64,000 bases of DNA from Polytrichum commune (taxonomy: Eukaryota; Streptophyta; Polytrichopsida; Polytrichales; Polytrichaceae), in the NCBI GenBank assembly GCA_950295325.1, contig OX485804.1, forward strand, positions 26,412,001-26,476,000, given 5' to 3'. The notes below the pieces were generated by a model, which was not told the DNA's origin, did not search any database, and saw only the letters and a program-made list of their open reading frames with translations. Shown here in pieces: positions 32,815 to 44,620 of this stretch. A program made the translations under genes and the position numbers. The stretch's first letter is position 1; the number at the start of each line of letters is the position of its first letter.

Positions 32815-34569
32815 ACAAGAGATTAAGTCAATTGAGGGTTGGTGTGAATGAGACACTTTCAACCTTGTGTTCTTGGGCAATAGACTTACGGGATGTTTTT
32901 CATGAGAGGGGGTGGACATTTGTGCAATGTGCACCTTTCGTCAAATTTTACCATTCACACGGTAGGGTCCATCATCCACACTTTTAACATCCAAGTTGTC
33001 CTCCAATCAAAGCTTTCCATTTCAAAGGTAATTTGACCATGCCGATGATGTGGTCAAAGAACCTTGCATTGTGGGACCTTTGTATTCAAGGAGGATTGGG
33101 GTCGATAAAGTTTCAAGGCTTTTAGCCTTCAATGAGCCTTAATGACCTGTCCTCATCCATGAAGCCAAAAGAGTATTTCACAGTGCTTGGTTCGCCTCCA
33201 TGGAACAAGACCCTTAGTAGACTCGTACAAATGTAGACATGCAATGGACATACAAAGTTGAGCTATAGATCTCATTAAATCCAAACAATTTATGTAAGTC
33301 CAAATAATGAGGTATCTTAGTGTAGTTTATGGGTTGATACATCCAAAAACATTAATATGTGTGTGTACAAGGACTTGGGGAGAGGGGATGGGCACTTTGG
33401 TGTATGGCCCTACTGTGGGCACTTCAGTTTCAGACTACATTGTTTTTACTATGAAAATGGTTTGAAATTTGTCTTAGCCGGTTAGAATTGCAAATCACAA
33501 AGATTTAGAGAGTCACGAGAGTTCAAAGTGATAGTCTTATAAACATGCCCAATTGTGTTCCCTAAGTATTGAACCCACACTACATACATTGGATTATATA
33601 ATGCGTGCATGTAGTCGAAATGTTTGTAACACATGTCATCTCAACCCCCATTCTAACCAATCACATGTATGGTTTTTTTAGGTAAAATCCTCATTAAAGA
33701 TACCCAAATGAAGCATATATAAAAATGTTACCCAACCCAACAATGACAAAGACTAGCATGTCCTTGATGGAATTTTTACATAGACATTTCGATCAACAAG
33801 AGGCATTCTTTTGTTGGGCCTTTGTTGCATGGATGATATTGTTCTTAACTAGAACTGAGAAATTGAGTCATCACTGTGTTTTTTAAAGTGATTTGGAAAG
33901 TGTCCTTGAATGGTGTTGGTGAGTGTTAAGGTTCTCCTCTTCCTTATGTGGTGGTGGTGGGGCTATGCCTCCCCTCCAAATGTGCACGTCTTTCTTGGTT
34001 CTTGATTCATTTTTGACATTGCCTTATTGACCTTTTGTTGCAAATTAAAAATAAGAATAACACACAAACAACCCACACAAGTAAAATGGAAAATAAACAT
34101 AATTTGCATCTCCGTTCACTATTTAATATATTATCATTTGAACTAAAATGTCCTTGTGGGACATGGGGGCAAGGTCCTAGATTGGCCGTACCCATAGTAG
34201 TCTAGGGTACATAATTCACACACAATGGACAAGGTGGTGAGTGGTAGTGGTGAGGCCATCACCCCACCATTCCCCACTATTTTGAAAAGGCGGGGAGGGG
34301 CCACAGTAAAGTGACATGTTGTTATACATGGGTGTAAAGGGTCAAGACAACACATGCCCATACTACATTGATTATCTCATTTAACACATGTGGTACTGAT
34401 TTATGAAACACACACTATTTTGCCAAATCTCAAAATGAATGCATTTTGGATTTTTCTTCTTCTTCAAGAGTGATACTAAATTCATGAATACACGCTCGTT
34501 TACCATACCTTCCAAGAAAATAAATGTGTGCTCTAAGGTATTTGTGAAATGCATAATTTGTGTTGGTGA
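32815..34569. other. Unassigned sequence
   Basis: No supported gene. A weak inverted repeat may exist around 34145-34350 (GGGACATGGGGGCAAGG and its distant partner) but is too poor to call. Confidence 0.3.
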
Positions 34570-34895
34570 ACTTCTTCTCCCTTTCAACCGGCACCACCCA
34601 TTTAGATTGAATTTGCATTAGTTGTGGCATCCCATAGTTATATCTTCAGGATCCACACGAACGAACGCACGACGATTAATAATGTTATGGCGATGTTAGT
34701 CTATGTTAGGATGGCATACGTTGTGTTGCTGAGCTCCAAGGGGTTATTGCTTCTTCTTCTTCCTCCTCCTTACAATTGGCACCACTCACTCAAACTGCAT
34801 CTGCATCAGCTGCGACATCCTCTCATAGTTATATTCTCAAGACCCACATGAACAAACACAAACTTATTAATAACGTTATGGCGATATGTATGAGG
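34570..34895 (+). repeat. Tandem duplication of ~175 bp
   Basis: Unit 1 (about 34570-34715) and unit 2 (about 34745-34895) share CTTCTTCTYCC, then GGCACCAC(C/T)CA, then CATAGTTATAT, then GTTATGGCGAT in the same order. Substitutions are numerous. No coding sense. Confidence 0.7.
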
Positions 34896-34911
34896 GAGGT
34901 TTAGAGTGTGC

Positions 34912-34914
<3 letters not shown>

Positions 34915-34948
<34 letters not shown>
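34915..34948. repeat. (TG)n(TA)n microsatellite
   Basis: A TG run passes into a TA run that supplies the TA target of the adjoining Stowaway element. Confidence 0.9.
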
Positions 34949-35345
34949 CTCCCTTTGTTTCAAAATCAAAGTTACATTTTAGAAAATCCGTGGGCGTAAC
35001 GTCATTTTTCGCACTTTTAGCACAAAGTTGCATAGCTCTCATTAAGCGCTTTCCGGCAAGCTAGGGGTGTCTCTCGTAAACACCCGTTCATCGTCATTGA
35101 CGATGAACACCGATCGATCTCACACATAAAACCGCGCTGATGCGCGTCGACGCCGCCGAGTCCAAACATCAATTGTTAAACAAGTGTAAACTGTTATTCG
35201 ACCTGGTAGCTCATCAGCAACAACATTCACATCGTTTCCGGCAACAACCCAGTCCGTTTGAAAAGAAATTTCGCCAAATGCAACTTTCATTCCGTAACGC
35301 AGTTTATCATGTCCAAACGTAACTTTCATTTCAAAACGGAGGGAG
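34949..35345. mobile_element. Stowaway MITE
   Basis: 397 bp, TA at 34947-34948 and 35346-35347. Left end CTCCCTTTGTTTCAAAATC, right end (reverse complement) CTCCCTCCGTTTTGAAATG. CTCCCTCCGTTT with a TA target is the classic Stowaway (Tc1/mariner) signature. An internal GCAACTTTCATTCCG phrase repeats the subterminal motif. Non-coding. Confidence 0.9.
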
Positions 35346-35894
35346 TATATGCACATACATACATACGAGGAGGGCACATGGTAAAGCCGGGGCAGCAAGC
35401 ATGGACAGCAGTCAGTTGGTCACATGTGCATATCCATACCGCGCGCGCCGGGGGGGGGGGCATTATTAAAGCGGAGGAGGCCGGGAAACAACACTCCCAT
35501 TGGCCCCATCATGTGGGCCCCGCCTCCCGGGAAGCCCCCCCCCCCCCCCCCCCCCCCCACCCCGGAAATGCCACGTGCCGTGCCCGGGCATCCAATCGAG
35601 CCGGGAGTGGATATAACTTATAAGATATACTCCACTCCCCTCCCCTCCCCTCCCCTCCCCTGCTCCTTTCCTTATTATGATGATGATGATATTCTCCTTC
35701 TTCAGTTGGGGGGGGGGGGGCTAGGGCTTCTCCTGACTGCTGACAATGGAGGACGTGGCCGGGGGGGTTCCCATTGGCCATGGCCACTCCCATGCAATGA
35801 GCCTGCTGCAAGGAGATTTGGAATCAGGCGGTGCATTGGAACACTTGGGCATTCTCCGGGATTGGGAGGGAGGGGGGGGGGGGGGGGGGTTCAT
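35346..35894. other. GC-rich stretch packed with homopolymers
   Basis: Holds G or C runs at 35450-35460, 35535-35558 (24 C), 35708-35720 and 35872-35889 (18 G), and a (CTCCC)n run at about 35633-35660. Open frames on both strands (for example 35424-35942) are driven by these runs. Confidence 0.6.
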
Positions 35895-36966
35895 GCACCC
35901 TCCCTTGCCTTCATTAACGAGGCCCAAAAAGCCAACCGGTAACTTCTAGCCTGCCCACACTTGCTAGCGGAGGGGCAAGTGGACGGATGGACGCATGCCT
36001 CTCACTTTGCATGACGCTTTTCACGAGCAATAGTCACTAGATGTAACATGGACGACCAATACCACTGTTCACTACACTAAATATGATATTTAGTGTTTCA
36101 TACACTAAATATCAATAACCCTATGAAAGTAAGTAACATTAAATGTAAACGCAAACACTAAATATCAACTATGGTCATATGTGGAAGGTACATGTTTGAA
36201 TTTAGTGTTAGTAAGGATATGAAAAAAAATGATATAATAAGGGAGGTGGCAGTAGGGAAGGTAGCGGCACATTTATGTCTAACACTAATTGTTAAAGAAT
36301 TGAAAATTAGTGTTGAGCATGGTAGGGTGGTAACAACACTAGATATAATCAAACACTAAATATCATATTTTGTGTAGTTTTGCTTCCAATGTGTTGTCAC
36401 TTTGCTCTTGGTTTGTGTATTTTTCTAGCCACACTGACTGGTGACGGTGAATGGAGTTCGTTTGTTTGTTGTTGGCCACTGCAAGTGAGTGTGGGTGGGC
36501 AACCTATTCAGTGATATTGATGACTAGCCCACATGAGTGAGAGTGAGAGAGTTTCCATTTTGATAGGGTTTTTTCGTGTTGTGTGCACCCTCCCTTGCCT
36601 TCATTAACGAGTCCCAAAAAGCCAACTAATAACTTCTAGCATGCCCACACCTGCTAGCGGAGGGGCAAGTGGACGGACGGACGCACGCACGCACGCCTCC
36701 CACTTTGCATGACGTTTTCCACCACCAAGAGTGACTAGGTGTAGTATGGACAACCAATACCACCGTTCACTGGTTTTGCTTTCAGTGTGTTGTCACTTTG
36801 CTTCCAACCACACTTACTGATGACGGTGAATGGAGATCGCTTGTTCGTTGCTGGCCACCCGCAAGTGAGTATGGGTGGGCAACCTATTCAGTGATATCGA
36901 TGACTAGCCCACACGAGTGAGAGTGAGAGAGTTTCCATCTTGATAGGGGTTTTTGTGTTGTGTGCA
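35895..36966 (+). repeat. Tandem duplication with one filled and one empty MITE site
   Basis: Unit 1 (35895-36584) and unit 2 (36585-36966) both begin GCACCCTCCCTTGCCTTCAT and run in parallel to GAGTTTCCATYTTGATAGGG. Unit 1 is longer by the 300-bp MITE A at 36075-36374. Without it the units are about 380 bp each. Both contain a family C-like MITE body (CTGCCCACACTTGCTAGC). Confidence 0.85.
36075..36374. mobile_element. MITE family A, copy 2 (TA target)
   Basis: Left end CACTAAATATGATATTTAGTG, right end (reverse complement) CACAAAATATGATATTTAGTG, with TA at 36073-36074 and 36375-36376. The parallel unit at about 36771 reads TTCACTGGTTTTGC where this unit reads TTCACTA, element, TAGTTTTGC, which fits a TA target duplicated on insertion. 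Non-coding, 300 bp. Confidence 0.85.
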
Positions 36967-38399
36967 CTAACAAAATTGTAACACATTACATCCCGGTGAG
37001 GTTGTTGTGAGTAGGACGAAACATCCCTACTAGTACATTGTAACCTCCTGCTATCACACATGTGACGACCAAAATGCACGTGATGTTAAGGAGGTTCGGA
37101 GTGTTACCATGGATGCATTATAGTAGAGAATTAGTGTAGCATGTCACGTTATAAAATGTGACACAAAGTCGACATTACGATGATGAGAACGTGATGCGTG
37201 TGAGGGCGACGTAAGAATCCTCAACATATTACCCATGGTCGGTGAGGCTAGCTCCCAACTGCACAAATTATGCCATTGATTGCAAAATGGGCGCATAATA
37301 GGGAAGTCTCAATATGAATCTAATGGGTTGTGTGGCCAAAAATGAGGGAGTGTCTTAGTAAATATCACGATCTCAGAATGAATTAGTTCATCTCTAAACC
37401 CTCGTTAGCAACACATGGGGCTAAACACTTTCGACAATGGCCATGGTGTCAAATGGCCCTTGCATGCAACAATAGATGACTCCCGCCATAATAGTAAGCG
37501 ACCAATTATGCATCGTTGAAGAGATGTTATGAGCCCCCAAAACACCGAGAGAAGAGACACCACCACAACCCCTCTACTTGCACATTCACGGTCGTCTAGT
37601 TCCATTGGACCACCATGCCATTCGGTTGTAAATAAAATTGTCTAAATTACCCCCTAAAGGCCGAAGTGAAATCTTCCCAACATCACCTAAACCAATTCAT
37701 TGCAATCCAACAACATATTGGGAAATTTTGGCACCTCTTACAAATGACATCTTCGTCTATTTAAGATTGCTCACACACGTTGTCCACATTTAGAAAGTTA
37801 ATAACGTAAATGTGGACGTGGATGTTGGTTTTGTCAGGCAATGGTGACATCCTCCTTGACCTTCAGGTGTTAACCTAGCTCCCCCCGTGAGATTGAAGTG
37901 CTTCGCCATCGCTAATTCCTTTGAGAACGCAAAGATGGACCTGGAGTTTGTGGCATCTATGTAAACACATCCATTGTGGATGAAGGGGCTGTAGTTAAAA
38001 CAAGTCCGCTACACAACTGAAAGCCGATGCATACCAATTGGACCCCACCAAACCGATTCAAGTCCTTTGACGCCGTTTCCGAAGTCAAATGGTCAAAAAA
38101 AAAAATTGTTTTCAAACTATAAAATAGTTCGTTGCGTTGTCACCTTGTTAACAAATGAGTTCATGTAGACACCACAAGTCTCTTAGCTAGCCGCACTGAG
38201 ATTGCTTATGTGTGCTTGACATTGGTATTGATACCATTTGCCAAATTTCTATGATACTATAAACCATAGGCTCCTCTAAATGCCAGTCCAGTCCCAGGCT
38301 GCCTCTCATAAGCAACTTACCAGGCTGCTGCTAGAGATGAACCAGTTGAGTTCGAGAATTAACTTAATTGCATTTAGAGGAATTTAATTTAGAGAATAT
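36967..38399. other. Unassigned sequence
   Basis: No supported gene, RNA or repeat boundary. Confidence 0.3.
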
Positions 38400-38890
38400 A
38401 GTGTATATGTGCCTATAACTTATCACTTAAGAGATTCTACGCCATGTTTGGAGAAGTATAAGGCGGTGCAAATTTGTTCCCCATGTAGGAAGATAGAAAT
38501 CAGGAGGACTGCAATTTTTTCAGTAAAATTTCCCCTTAAATGGAAAATACTATGAATGTTTGAAGTCAAAAGTTGGCCCGGACATATTACCAATGTCTAG
38601 TCTGCAATAACCATCCATTCCTCCTCACTTTAGCACTCAAAACTAGGACATGTGTCCTGACACTGTGGGTTCCGGCTTGGTCGAAATTCCAGTACCTTGT
38701 AGGTAGTCGATGGGGTCATGATCGGGAATAGGCACCTCTAGAGTCTGCCATAACCGCTCATTCCTCCTCACTTTAACACTCAAAATCAAGACATTGTGGG
38801 CCCAGCGTGATGGAAATTTTAATATCATGTAGGTAACTGATGGGGTCATGATCGGGAATAAGCGCCTCTAGTATCCTTCAAACCGATAAA
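38400..38890 (+). repeat. Dispersed repeat H with a local tandem duplication
   Basis: The phrases ATAAGGCGGTGCA and CAGTAAAATTTCCC, then GTCAAAAGTTGG and CTGCMATAACC, recur inverted at 57290-57560. Within this copy, CATTCCTCCTCACTTTARCACT and GATGGGGTCATGATCGGGAA occur twice, about 130-150 bp apart. Class unknown. Confidence 0.6.
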
Positions 38891-39127
38891 GGGGAAAAAA
38901 CCCGGAAATATCAACATGCAACCGGTCGGAATTGGAAACACTAAGATCTCGACTGATGGGAGGGGGGGGGGGCTAGTTGGTTAAGAACGTACAATAAATA
39001 TCCTAGTTTTTAAAATTTAACTTAAACTAGAGCCCAGTTGTAAAGAGCAAAAGGGGGCACTCTTGGGGTGGCTTTGTGGGCGAATGGGAGGGCTGGGTTC
39101 CAGCTGGATGTGGTGGACAAGGAACTA

Positions 39128-39453
39128 CGCTAAATATGATATTCTAGTGTCGAATGGTATTTATTGTCACAATGGTAACTTTTTGGATGACACTTCGTAT
39201 GAATAAGGGAGCCAAATATTGGCATGGATGATGGATGAGTTCATCCATTGGCCAAAAACCCTACCTTCTCATGTCAACAACTCGTGATGAAATATTGTCA
39301 TGGATGATTGCAGTTTGGATGAAAAATCACTCGGTAATTGACAGTAATTGCAACATTTTAAGGTCTATATTCCCCCCTAGACAATTACAATGAATGACAA
39401 ATAATGTAGGGTTAACAATTTAGTGTTGGTGACACTATATATTGTAGTTAGTG
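39128..39453. mobile_element. MITE, TA target, CACTA-like ends (family B relative)
   Basis: TA at 39126-39127 and 39454-39455. Left CGCTAAATATGATATTCTAG, right (reverse complement) CACTAACTACAATATATAGTG; both then read TGTC. Its inner part (AATGAATGACAAATAATGT, then TTAGTGTTGGTGACAC) matches the 53905-54310 element inverted. Non-coding. Confidence 0.5.
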
Positions 39454-40569
39454 TACTTCGGTAAGCTGATTTCTACTCTAGGACAACATTAGTGTGTCCC
39501 TCTAATATGCACTTAAGGCGCTACTTTGTTATCCATTAATAAGTTGGTGCGTTTGCAGTACTAAGTTACGGGTAGAGTGGAGAGGTCGGTACTCCATACA
39601 AAACGACCCTTACGTAGTATATTAAGTTCAACACTAATTTAGGTGACTTCTTATGTAGAGGTGTATGTATGTACCCGCTACTATTTCCGGAGATCCCCTC
39701 CAGTCGGGCTAACTAGGGAGCTTAAAATTGGAAATAAAAGTATCTTCCTTCACGAGCCGTCCTCCCCATGTACTACCACCTACACTAATTATTCCATTTA
39801 GTGTGTGTAACTATTAAAAGATATGCCGTGCCGTAACTATTTAACCCTTTGACTTCGTGAATGAGAGGCCCGTGTTGGGCTATGAATGACTCTTGAAGGT
39901 AAAGTTCATCCAAATGGAAGGTGCTCGGAAGGTCACCATAAGTAGCATTGTGTTCCTCATGAGATTTTCTTTGACAATGGCGGTGATTCCATTCTAAAAT
40001 GAAAAGATGGTTGTTCACAAGAAATTTTGGAGTTGAAAGTGAATTTATTTTTCCTCTCTGTTGATGTATTGTTATGTACGGTAAGTTCATATTATTTTGA
40101 TAAAAAAATGTCACTTTTCTATGGACTTTACTTTTCTTACCTCAAAATGTATATATGTTGTTGATATAATCTTGAAAGTTTGGACTATTATACTAACACG
40201 TATATTTATGAGAATTTCATGCATTTTAATGATCCTAAATTGGCTATAAAAAAATCATGAAAATATTAAACTTTCTATTGAATCGATGCGATCTTTGGAT
40301 CATTAGCAACAACTTTTCTTTTAGGTAACAATACAAAATTGAGCTCTAGAAGCTTAGTTTTTAGATGATCTAGTGGAAAACCACAATATGCTCCAAGAAT
40401 ATAATTTGAAGGGTGAATGAATATGTAATTTTAACCAAGCAAAGTCATTTATATGTTGTATAATATCCAAACAACTGATTAAACTTTCACTACTAGAAAT
40501 TTGAACTCCTAAGTAAGACGTATTGCTTTACATCAAAGTGTGTTTTTTGACAACCTAGATCATATTCCA
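39454..40569. other. Unassigned AT-rich sequence
   Basis: The minus-strand frame at 39785-40114 (109 codons) has no recognisable motif. Nothing else is supported. Confidence 0.3.
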
Positions 40570-41210
40570 TTGCCCAAATTCGCTTGCTGAACAAGGGATT
40601 AACATGTTGCACAAAATGACAACCATGTGGAAGGCATCATGGAATCTATCTCATTGGGAAACCCATGCTGACACAACATCAAAAAATCACATTTGATGAT
40701 ATCAAGGAGGGTTTTCTTGCTAAAGAGCAAATTTGTTTCCATCTCTCATGGAAGAAATATAGATTACTTCCACCTCAAGGATTTTCTCAAACTTGAAGCA
40801 ACCATTGACACCACTACTTCTCGCACCTCATATCATAGACTTGCCATCAAAACCGTATGATGGTCAACTATCCCTATCTTCATAGATAATAGATTATGCC
40901 ACTTTTGGTCTTATAATGTAGTTGAAAATGAGGCACGCTTTGTGTTGGAGTGTCCCCTATATGACTCCATTGGTTTCAAGCACTATTTTAGAAGGTAGTA
41001 TTAGGGAGTCTCAAGTCTTTCTTTTAATTGGACCATCAAGTCAAAATTAGCCTCTACCTCGCAAATGCTATTGCACTACGCCACTCTGGGGAATTAACCA
41101 ATTTGACATCATCTTGATGTACTTTTAATCCCATAAGCCTTTTGGGTTTCCGGACTCTAAAATCAATTTCATTTCATTACGAACGATTGCAACTCGAGTG
41201 TCCATTCAAG
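40570..41210 (+). mobile_element. LINE 3' fragment, copy 3
   Basis: Matches LINE copy 1 (GGCATCATGG, CATTGGGAAACCCATG, TTTCTTGCTAAAGAGC, CCTCAAGGATTTTCTCAAA) and copy 2 (GGTCAACTATCCCTATCTT, GTTGGAGTGTCCC, TTAATTGGACCATCAAG, CTTGATGTACTTTTAATCCC). The C-terminal knuckle region is broken by a TGA (ACCGTATGATGGTC) and the first cysteines are changed. No MITE is present here, so it shows the sequence of the site interrupted in copy 2. Confidence 0.75.
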
Positions 41211-41290
41211 GCGGATATAACTTATATCCAAAGAAGTTATTGCATAAGTCCGAATAATAACATGCAACATACATGATAATTAGTGTAGTA

Positions 41291-41499
41291 CATTGTTTAT
41301 GGTATTGAGTGTCACTTAATATTCGGAGTTACACAATGCTACAATTATTTACTGAGAATGTAATATTTTGCCAAGCATAGTGTTTTATGTTCTATAATGA
41401 CCTATTCAACTTTCACTAGTAAAAAATAGATTCTTGGATAAGAAGTTATTGCATTACGTAATTTCAAATAGTAAGTGACACTAAATACCATAAATGGTG
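41291..41499. mobile_element. MITE, TA target, related to family B
   Basis: 209 bp with TA at 41289-41290 and 41500-41501. Left CATTGTTTATGGTATTGAG, right (reverse complement) CACCATTTATGGTATTTAG; both then read TGTCACTTA. Lies just outside the Harbinger element. Confidence 0.6.
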
Positions 41500-41763
41500 T
41501 AGTTGTGTGTATATATGGTTTAAGAAATTAGTTTGGGTGTTTTAGAGCGTCCCCACCAGCCTGGGTATACGGCAGTTGAACGGCACTCCTGAAAACTCGT
41601 TGTCGGGGCCGCCAAGTCTCAACGTCCACCAGTCTCCGCTATTGCCAAAAAGGGTGCCGGGCCGGGCATTTGAGAGGAGTGCTCTGGGTATTTTCGCCTC
41701 AGGTACCGAGCCCTCCCCGCCAACGCCATTGCCCAAGTTTCCTTTCTTTGGACTTATTCTACC

Positions 41764-43137
41764 ATGTCAGGAAGGGGGGGGGATGTAGCTGCAACGGGTG
41801 GGAGGACCAAGAAGGACAGAAACTTCTGCCCGGAGGACGAAGAACAGTGTTGCAGAAGTTTCATGCACACTTCCACAGACTCCAAGAGAGGGATAGGGCA
41901 GAAGAATGAACAATTTTGGACCAGTGTTGCGGTGCACTATGCAAGACACAAACCTGAGGGAGGAGCAGATCGTCCTGCTAGGTCTCTAGAGACAAAATGG
42001 AGTGACATCAAAACATCTGTGGCCAAGTTCATTGGTTGCTATTTGTTAGTCAAAGATCTTGATGAGAGTGGAAAAACAGAGGATGACATTGTATTAGATG
42101 CAATGAACTTGTACAAACAAAACTGTGGGAAAGCATTTGTTCTTAAACATTGTTGGTTGTTGTTAAAGAGTTATCCTAGATTTGCAGCAATTTTCATGGG
42201 CAAGCGGAAGGCTGGAGGGTTCGATCTGCCTTCTCCGAACGCGTTGCCAGTGGATCGTCGCAATCTGGTCTCCCCAAATGGTGAGGCCCTCTCCACCGAA
42301 TCGCCACCTACACAGATTCAGCCACAAGGTGCTAAGTCCTCAAAGGATGATCACCTACACAGTAAGGGGAAGGAGCAAGCTTTGCGTGCTAATGCAAAAG
42401 CTACAATTGACTTTGCTGCTGCTACATTGAAGAAAGCTGAGCAAATTGCTCAGCAAAATACATTTAGTTTGTTTACACTAGAGGATAAGTTGATTACCTG
42501 TGACCTTGCTAGGCAGTGGCTCCACCTCCGCAGGACCCAAGAGCTTGCAAAGCTCAAGGCCCAGGTTGCTGCCTCCAACGTGCCTGCTCCTCCTCGGGTT
42601 GGAGTCTGCTCCTCCCCCAACAATGTGACTCCTTCGTGTGTGCAGACGTCTTCGAGCTCACCTGCATCAACACATGGCCAAGGGTTAGTGTTTAGGGATG
42701 CACCTGCAACAACACAAACACATCACCAAGGGTTAGGGTTTAGGGATTTGAACGAGGATGATGATGCTGATGCTGATGATTGTGCCGAGCTAGATTGCGA
42801 GGAGGATTCATCTGACTTGTTTGGGGACAGGAGGAGGGTAGCTGATCACAATTAATTTGGGAATGACTTCGGCCAATCAGCTTCGGACCGCGAGGAAGAC
42901 ACCACCATCAACCTGGATTCAGAAGTGACTGAATTCCAAGTTACCCCTCCCCCATCACAACGTCGCCGCCTCTCAATAGACCCTCATGATATACATGCTG
43001 CTCATGTCCAGTTTTGGACCTCTGGAATTCGCGAAGATTATGCTAATAGGCTGCAATCCTCTCAACAAGTCCATACACCCTCTTCTCACAATTCATTCAC
43101 ACCTATATCCACATGGTTGCAGGGTTTAGGGGCGTAG
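41764..43137 (+). pseudogene. PIF/Harbinger ORF1, MYB/SANT-like DNA-binding protein
   Basis: The frame from ATG 41764 gives 363 codons to a TAA at 42853-42855, then continues in phase (FGNDFGQSASDREEDTT) to a stop at 43135-43137, so the original protein was about 457 aa. The N-terminal third is the trihelix-like domain of plant ORF1 proteins: SFMHTSTDSKRGIGQKNEQF, FWTSVAVHY, RSLETKWSDIKTSVAKFIG, then FVLKHCWLLLKSYPRF (residues about 38-140). A Lys-rich helical stretch follows (about 200-265). In relatives this protein binds the ends and carries the transposase to the nucleus. The internal TAA is one change from CAA. A nine-G run sits seven codons after the ATG. Confidence 0.85.
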
Positions 43138-43139
43138 GA

Positions 43140-43370
43140 ATAAAAAAATTTAGGGTTTAGCTCTCTTGAGTATGTAAATCAGTTTCATTGAAATCCTTAT
43201 AATTTTGTGTATCATTCGAATGCTTGTGATATGTCCATTATGTTGAACCCTAAACCCTCACATAAACCCTCACATAAACTGAGCTTAACCCTCTCAACTT
43301 AACCCTCTCAACCTCACACAGATCTCAACCTTAATTAACCAAATTAACCAAATTCCCCATAAACCCTCTC
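43140..43370. other. 3' end region of Harbinger ORF1
   Basis: Follows the ORF1 stop. AT-rich, with repeated ACCCTCTCAACYT phrases starting near 43255 that lead into the tandem arrays. Confidence 0.4.
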
Positions 43371-43735
43371 AACCTGCACAAAACCCTCTCAACTTGCATT
43401 AAGCAAGAAACTAAACACATCTCTCATCCTCAATTACCCAAATTCCTCCTACACCCTCTTAACCTGCACATAGCCCTCTCAACCAGCATTAAGCAAGAAA
43501 CTAAACACAACTCTCATCCTCAATTACCCAAATTCCTCCTACACCCTCTTAACCTGCACATAGCCCTCTCAACCAGCATTAAGCAAGAAACTAAACACAG
43601 CTCTCAACCTCACACAGCTCTTAAAGCTGACCTGCTCTCAATCACCGAGGCCAGACAACCAACCATGCTCTCAACCACCGAGGCCATTAAGCTAACCATC
43701 TCTCTCAGACACCGAGGCCATTAAGCTAACCCAGC
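43371..43735. repeat. 90-bp tandem repeats between the Harbinger genes
   Basis: The phrase AAGCAAGAAACTAAACACA occurs at 43401, 43491 and 43581, so the unit is 90 bp; the second and third are nearly identical. A 30-50-bp related series (ACCGAGGCCATTAAGCTAACC) follows. Confidence 0.85.
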
Positions 43736-44030
43736 TCTCAACCTTAATCATCAGCCTGAACCCTGCCAATGCCCCGAGATGATGGCTGATATGATATTAA
43801 GCTGGCTGGATGATATGATATTAAGCTAACCCGGCTCTCAACCTTAATCATCAGCCTGAACCCTGCCCATGACCCGAGATGATGGCTGATCTGATATTAA
43901 GTTGGCTGGATGATATGATATTAAGCTAACCCAGATCTCAACCTTAATCATCAGCCTGAATCCTACCCATGACCCGAGATGATGGCTGATCTGATATTAA
44001 GCGGCTGGATGATATGATATTAAGCTGGTT
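43736..44030. repeat. ~99-bp tandem repeats (three units)
   Basis: CTCAACCTTAATCATCAGCC starts at about 43737, 43836 and 43936. Each unit also carries GAGATGATGGCTGAT and GGATGATATGATATTAAGC. Near-identical units imply recent expansion or concerted change. Confidence 0.85.
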
Positions 44031-44440
44031 TAGACATATGACATTAACAAAATGATTAGCAAGGACATTAACAAGATCATTTACAAAAAGATTAACAAAT
44101 GACATTAACACTGTGATTAACAATTTCATTAACATAGTGATTAACACAAATATTAAAAAAATTATTAACAAGGTAATGCACAAAGTGATTCACAATTTCA
44201 TTAAAATTTTCATTAACATTTTCATAAAAATGTGCTTAGCAATTTGATAAATACTTTGATTAACATTTTGATTTAAAATGTTCATAATACTTTGCTTGTC
44301 GATGTGTTTAACAAAAAACCCCTCAAATATATTCGTAATAATATGTTTTATGATGTGTTTATGAATGTGTTTGACAATGTGTATAATAATTTGCTTATCA
44401 ATATGTTTAAGGGTATAAGCAATAATATAAGTATGTCAAC
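44031..44440. repeat. Short ATTAACA-type tandem repeat
   Basis: Degenerate 11-14-bp units built on ATTAACAAAATGATTAAC and, further on, AATGTGTTTAACAATTTG fill this stretch. Open frames on both strands here are repeat-derived. Confidence 0.75.
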
Positions 44441-44620
44441 CAAAATATTGACATTACTAATTAACCCTCTCGCAAGGCATTTATTGGAAATCACAAACAT
44501 TAAACATGTATGTGTTATAGGTAATCGTGTACAATATGTGACCAATATAACTCTTTGTAGTGTAAGGAATTAAACTATAATATGTGGGTGCACCTAAAAC
44601 CAAACAATATTATGTACTAC

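Noticed and set aside
35424-35942. 172-codon frame with proline and glycine runs
   Set aside because: The runs are products of C and G homopolymers, and both strands are open.
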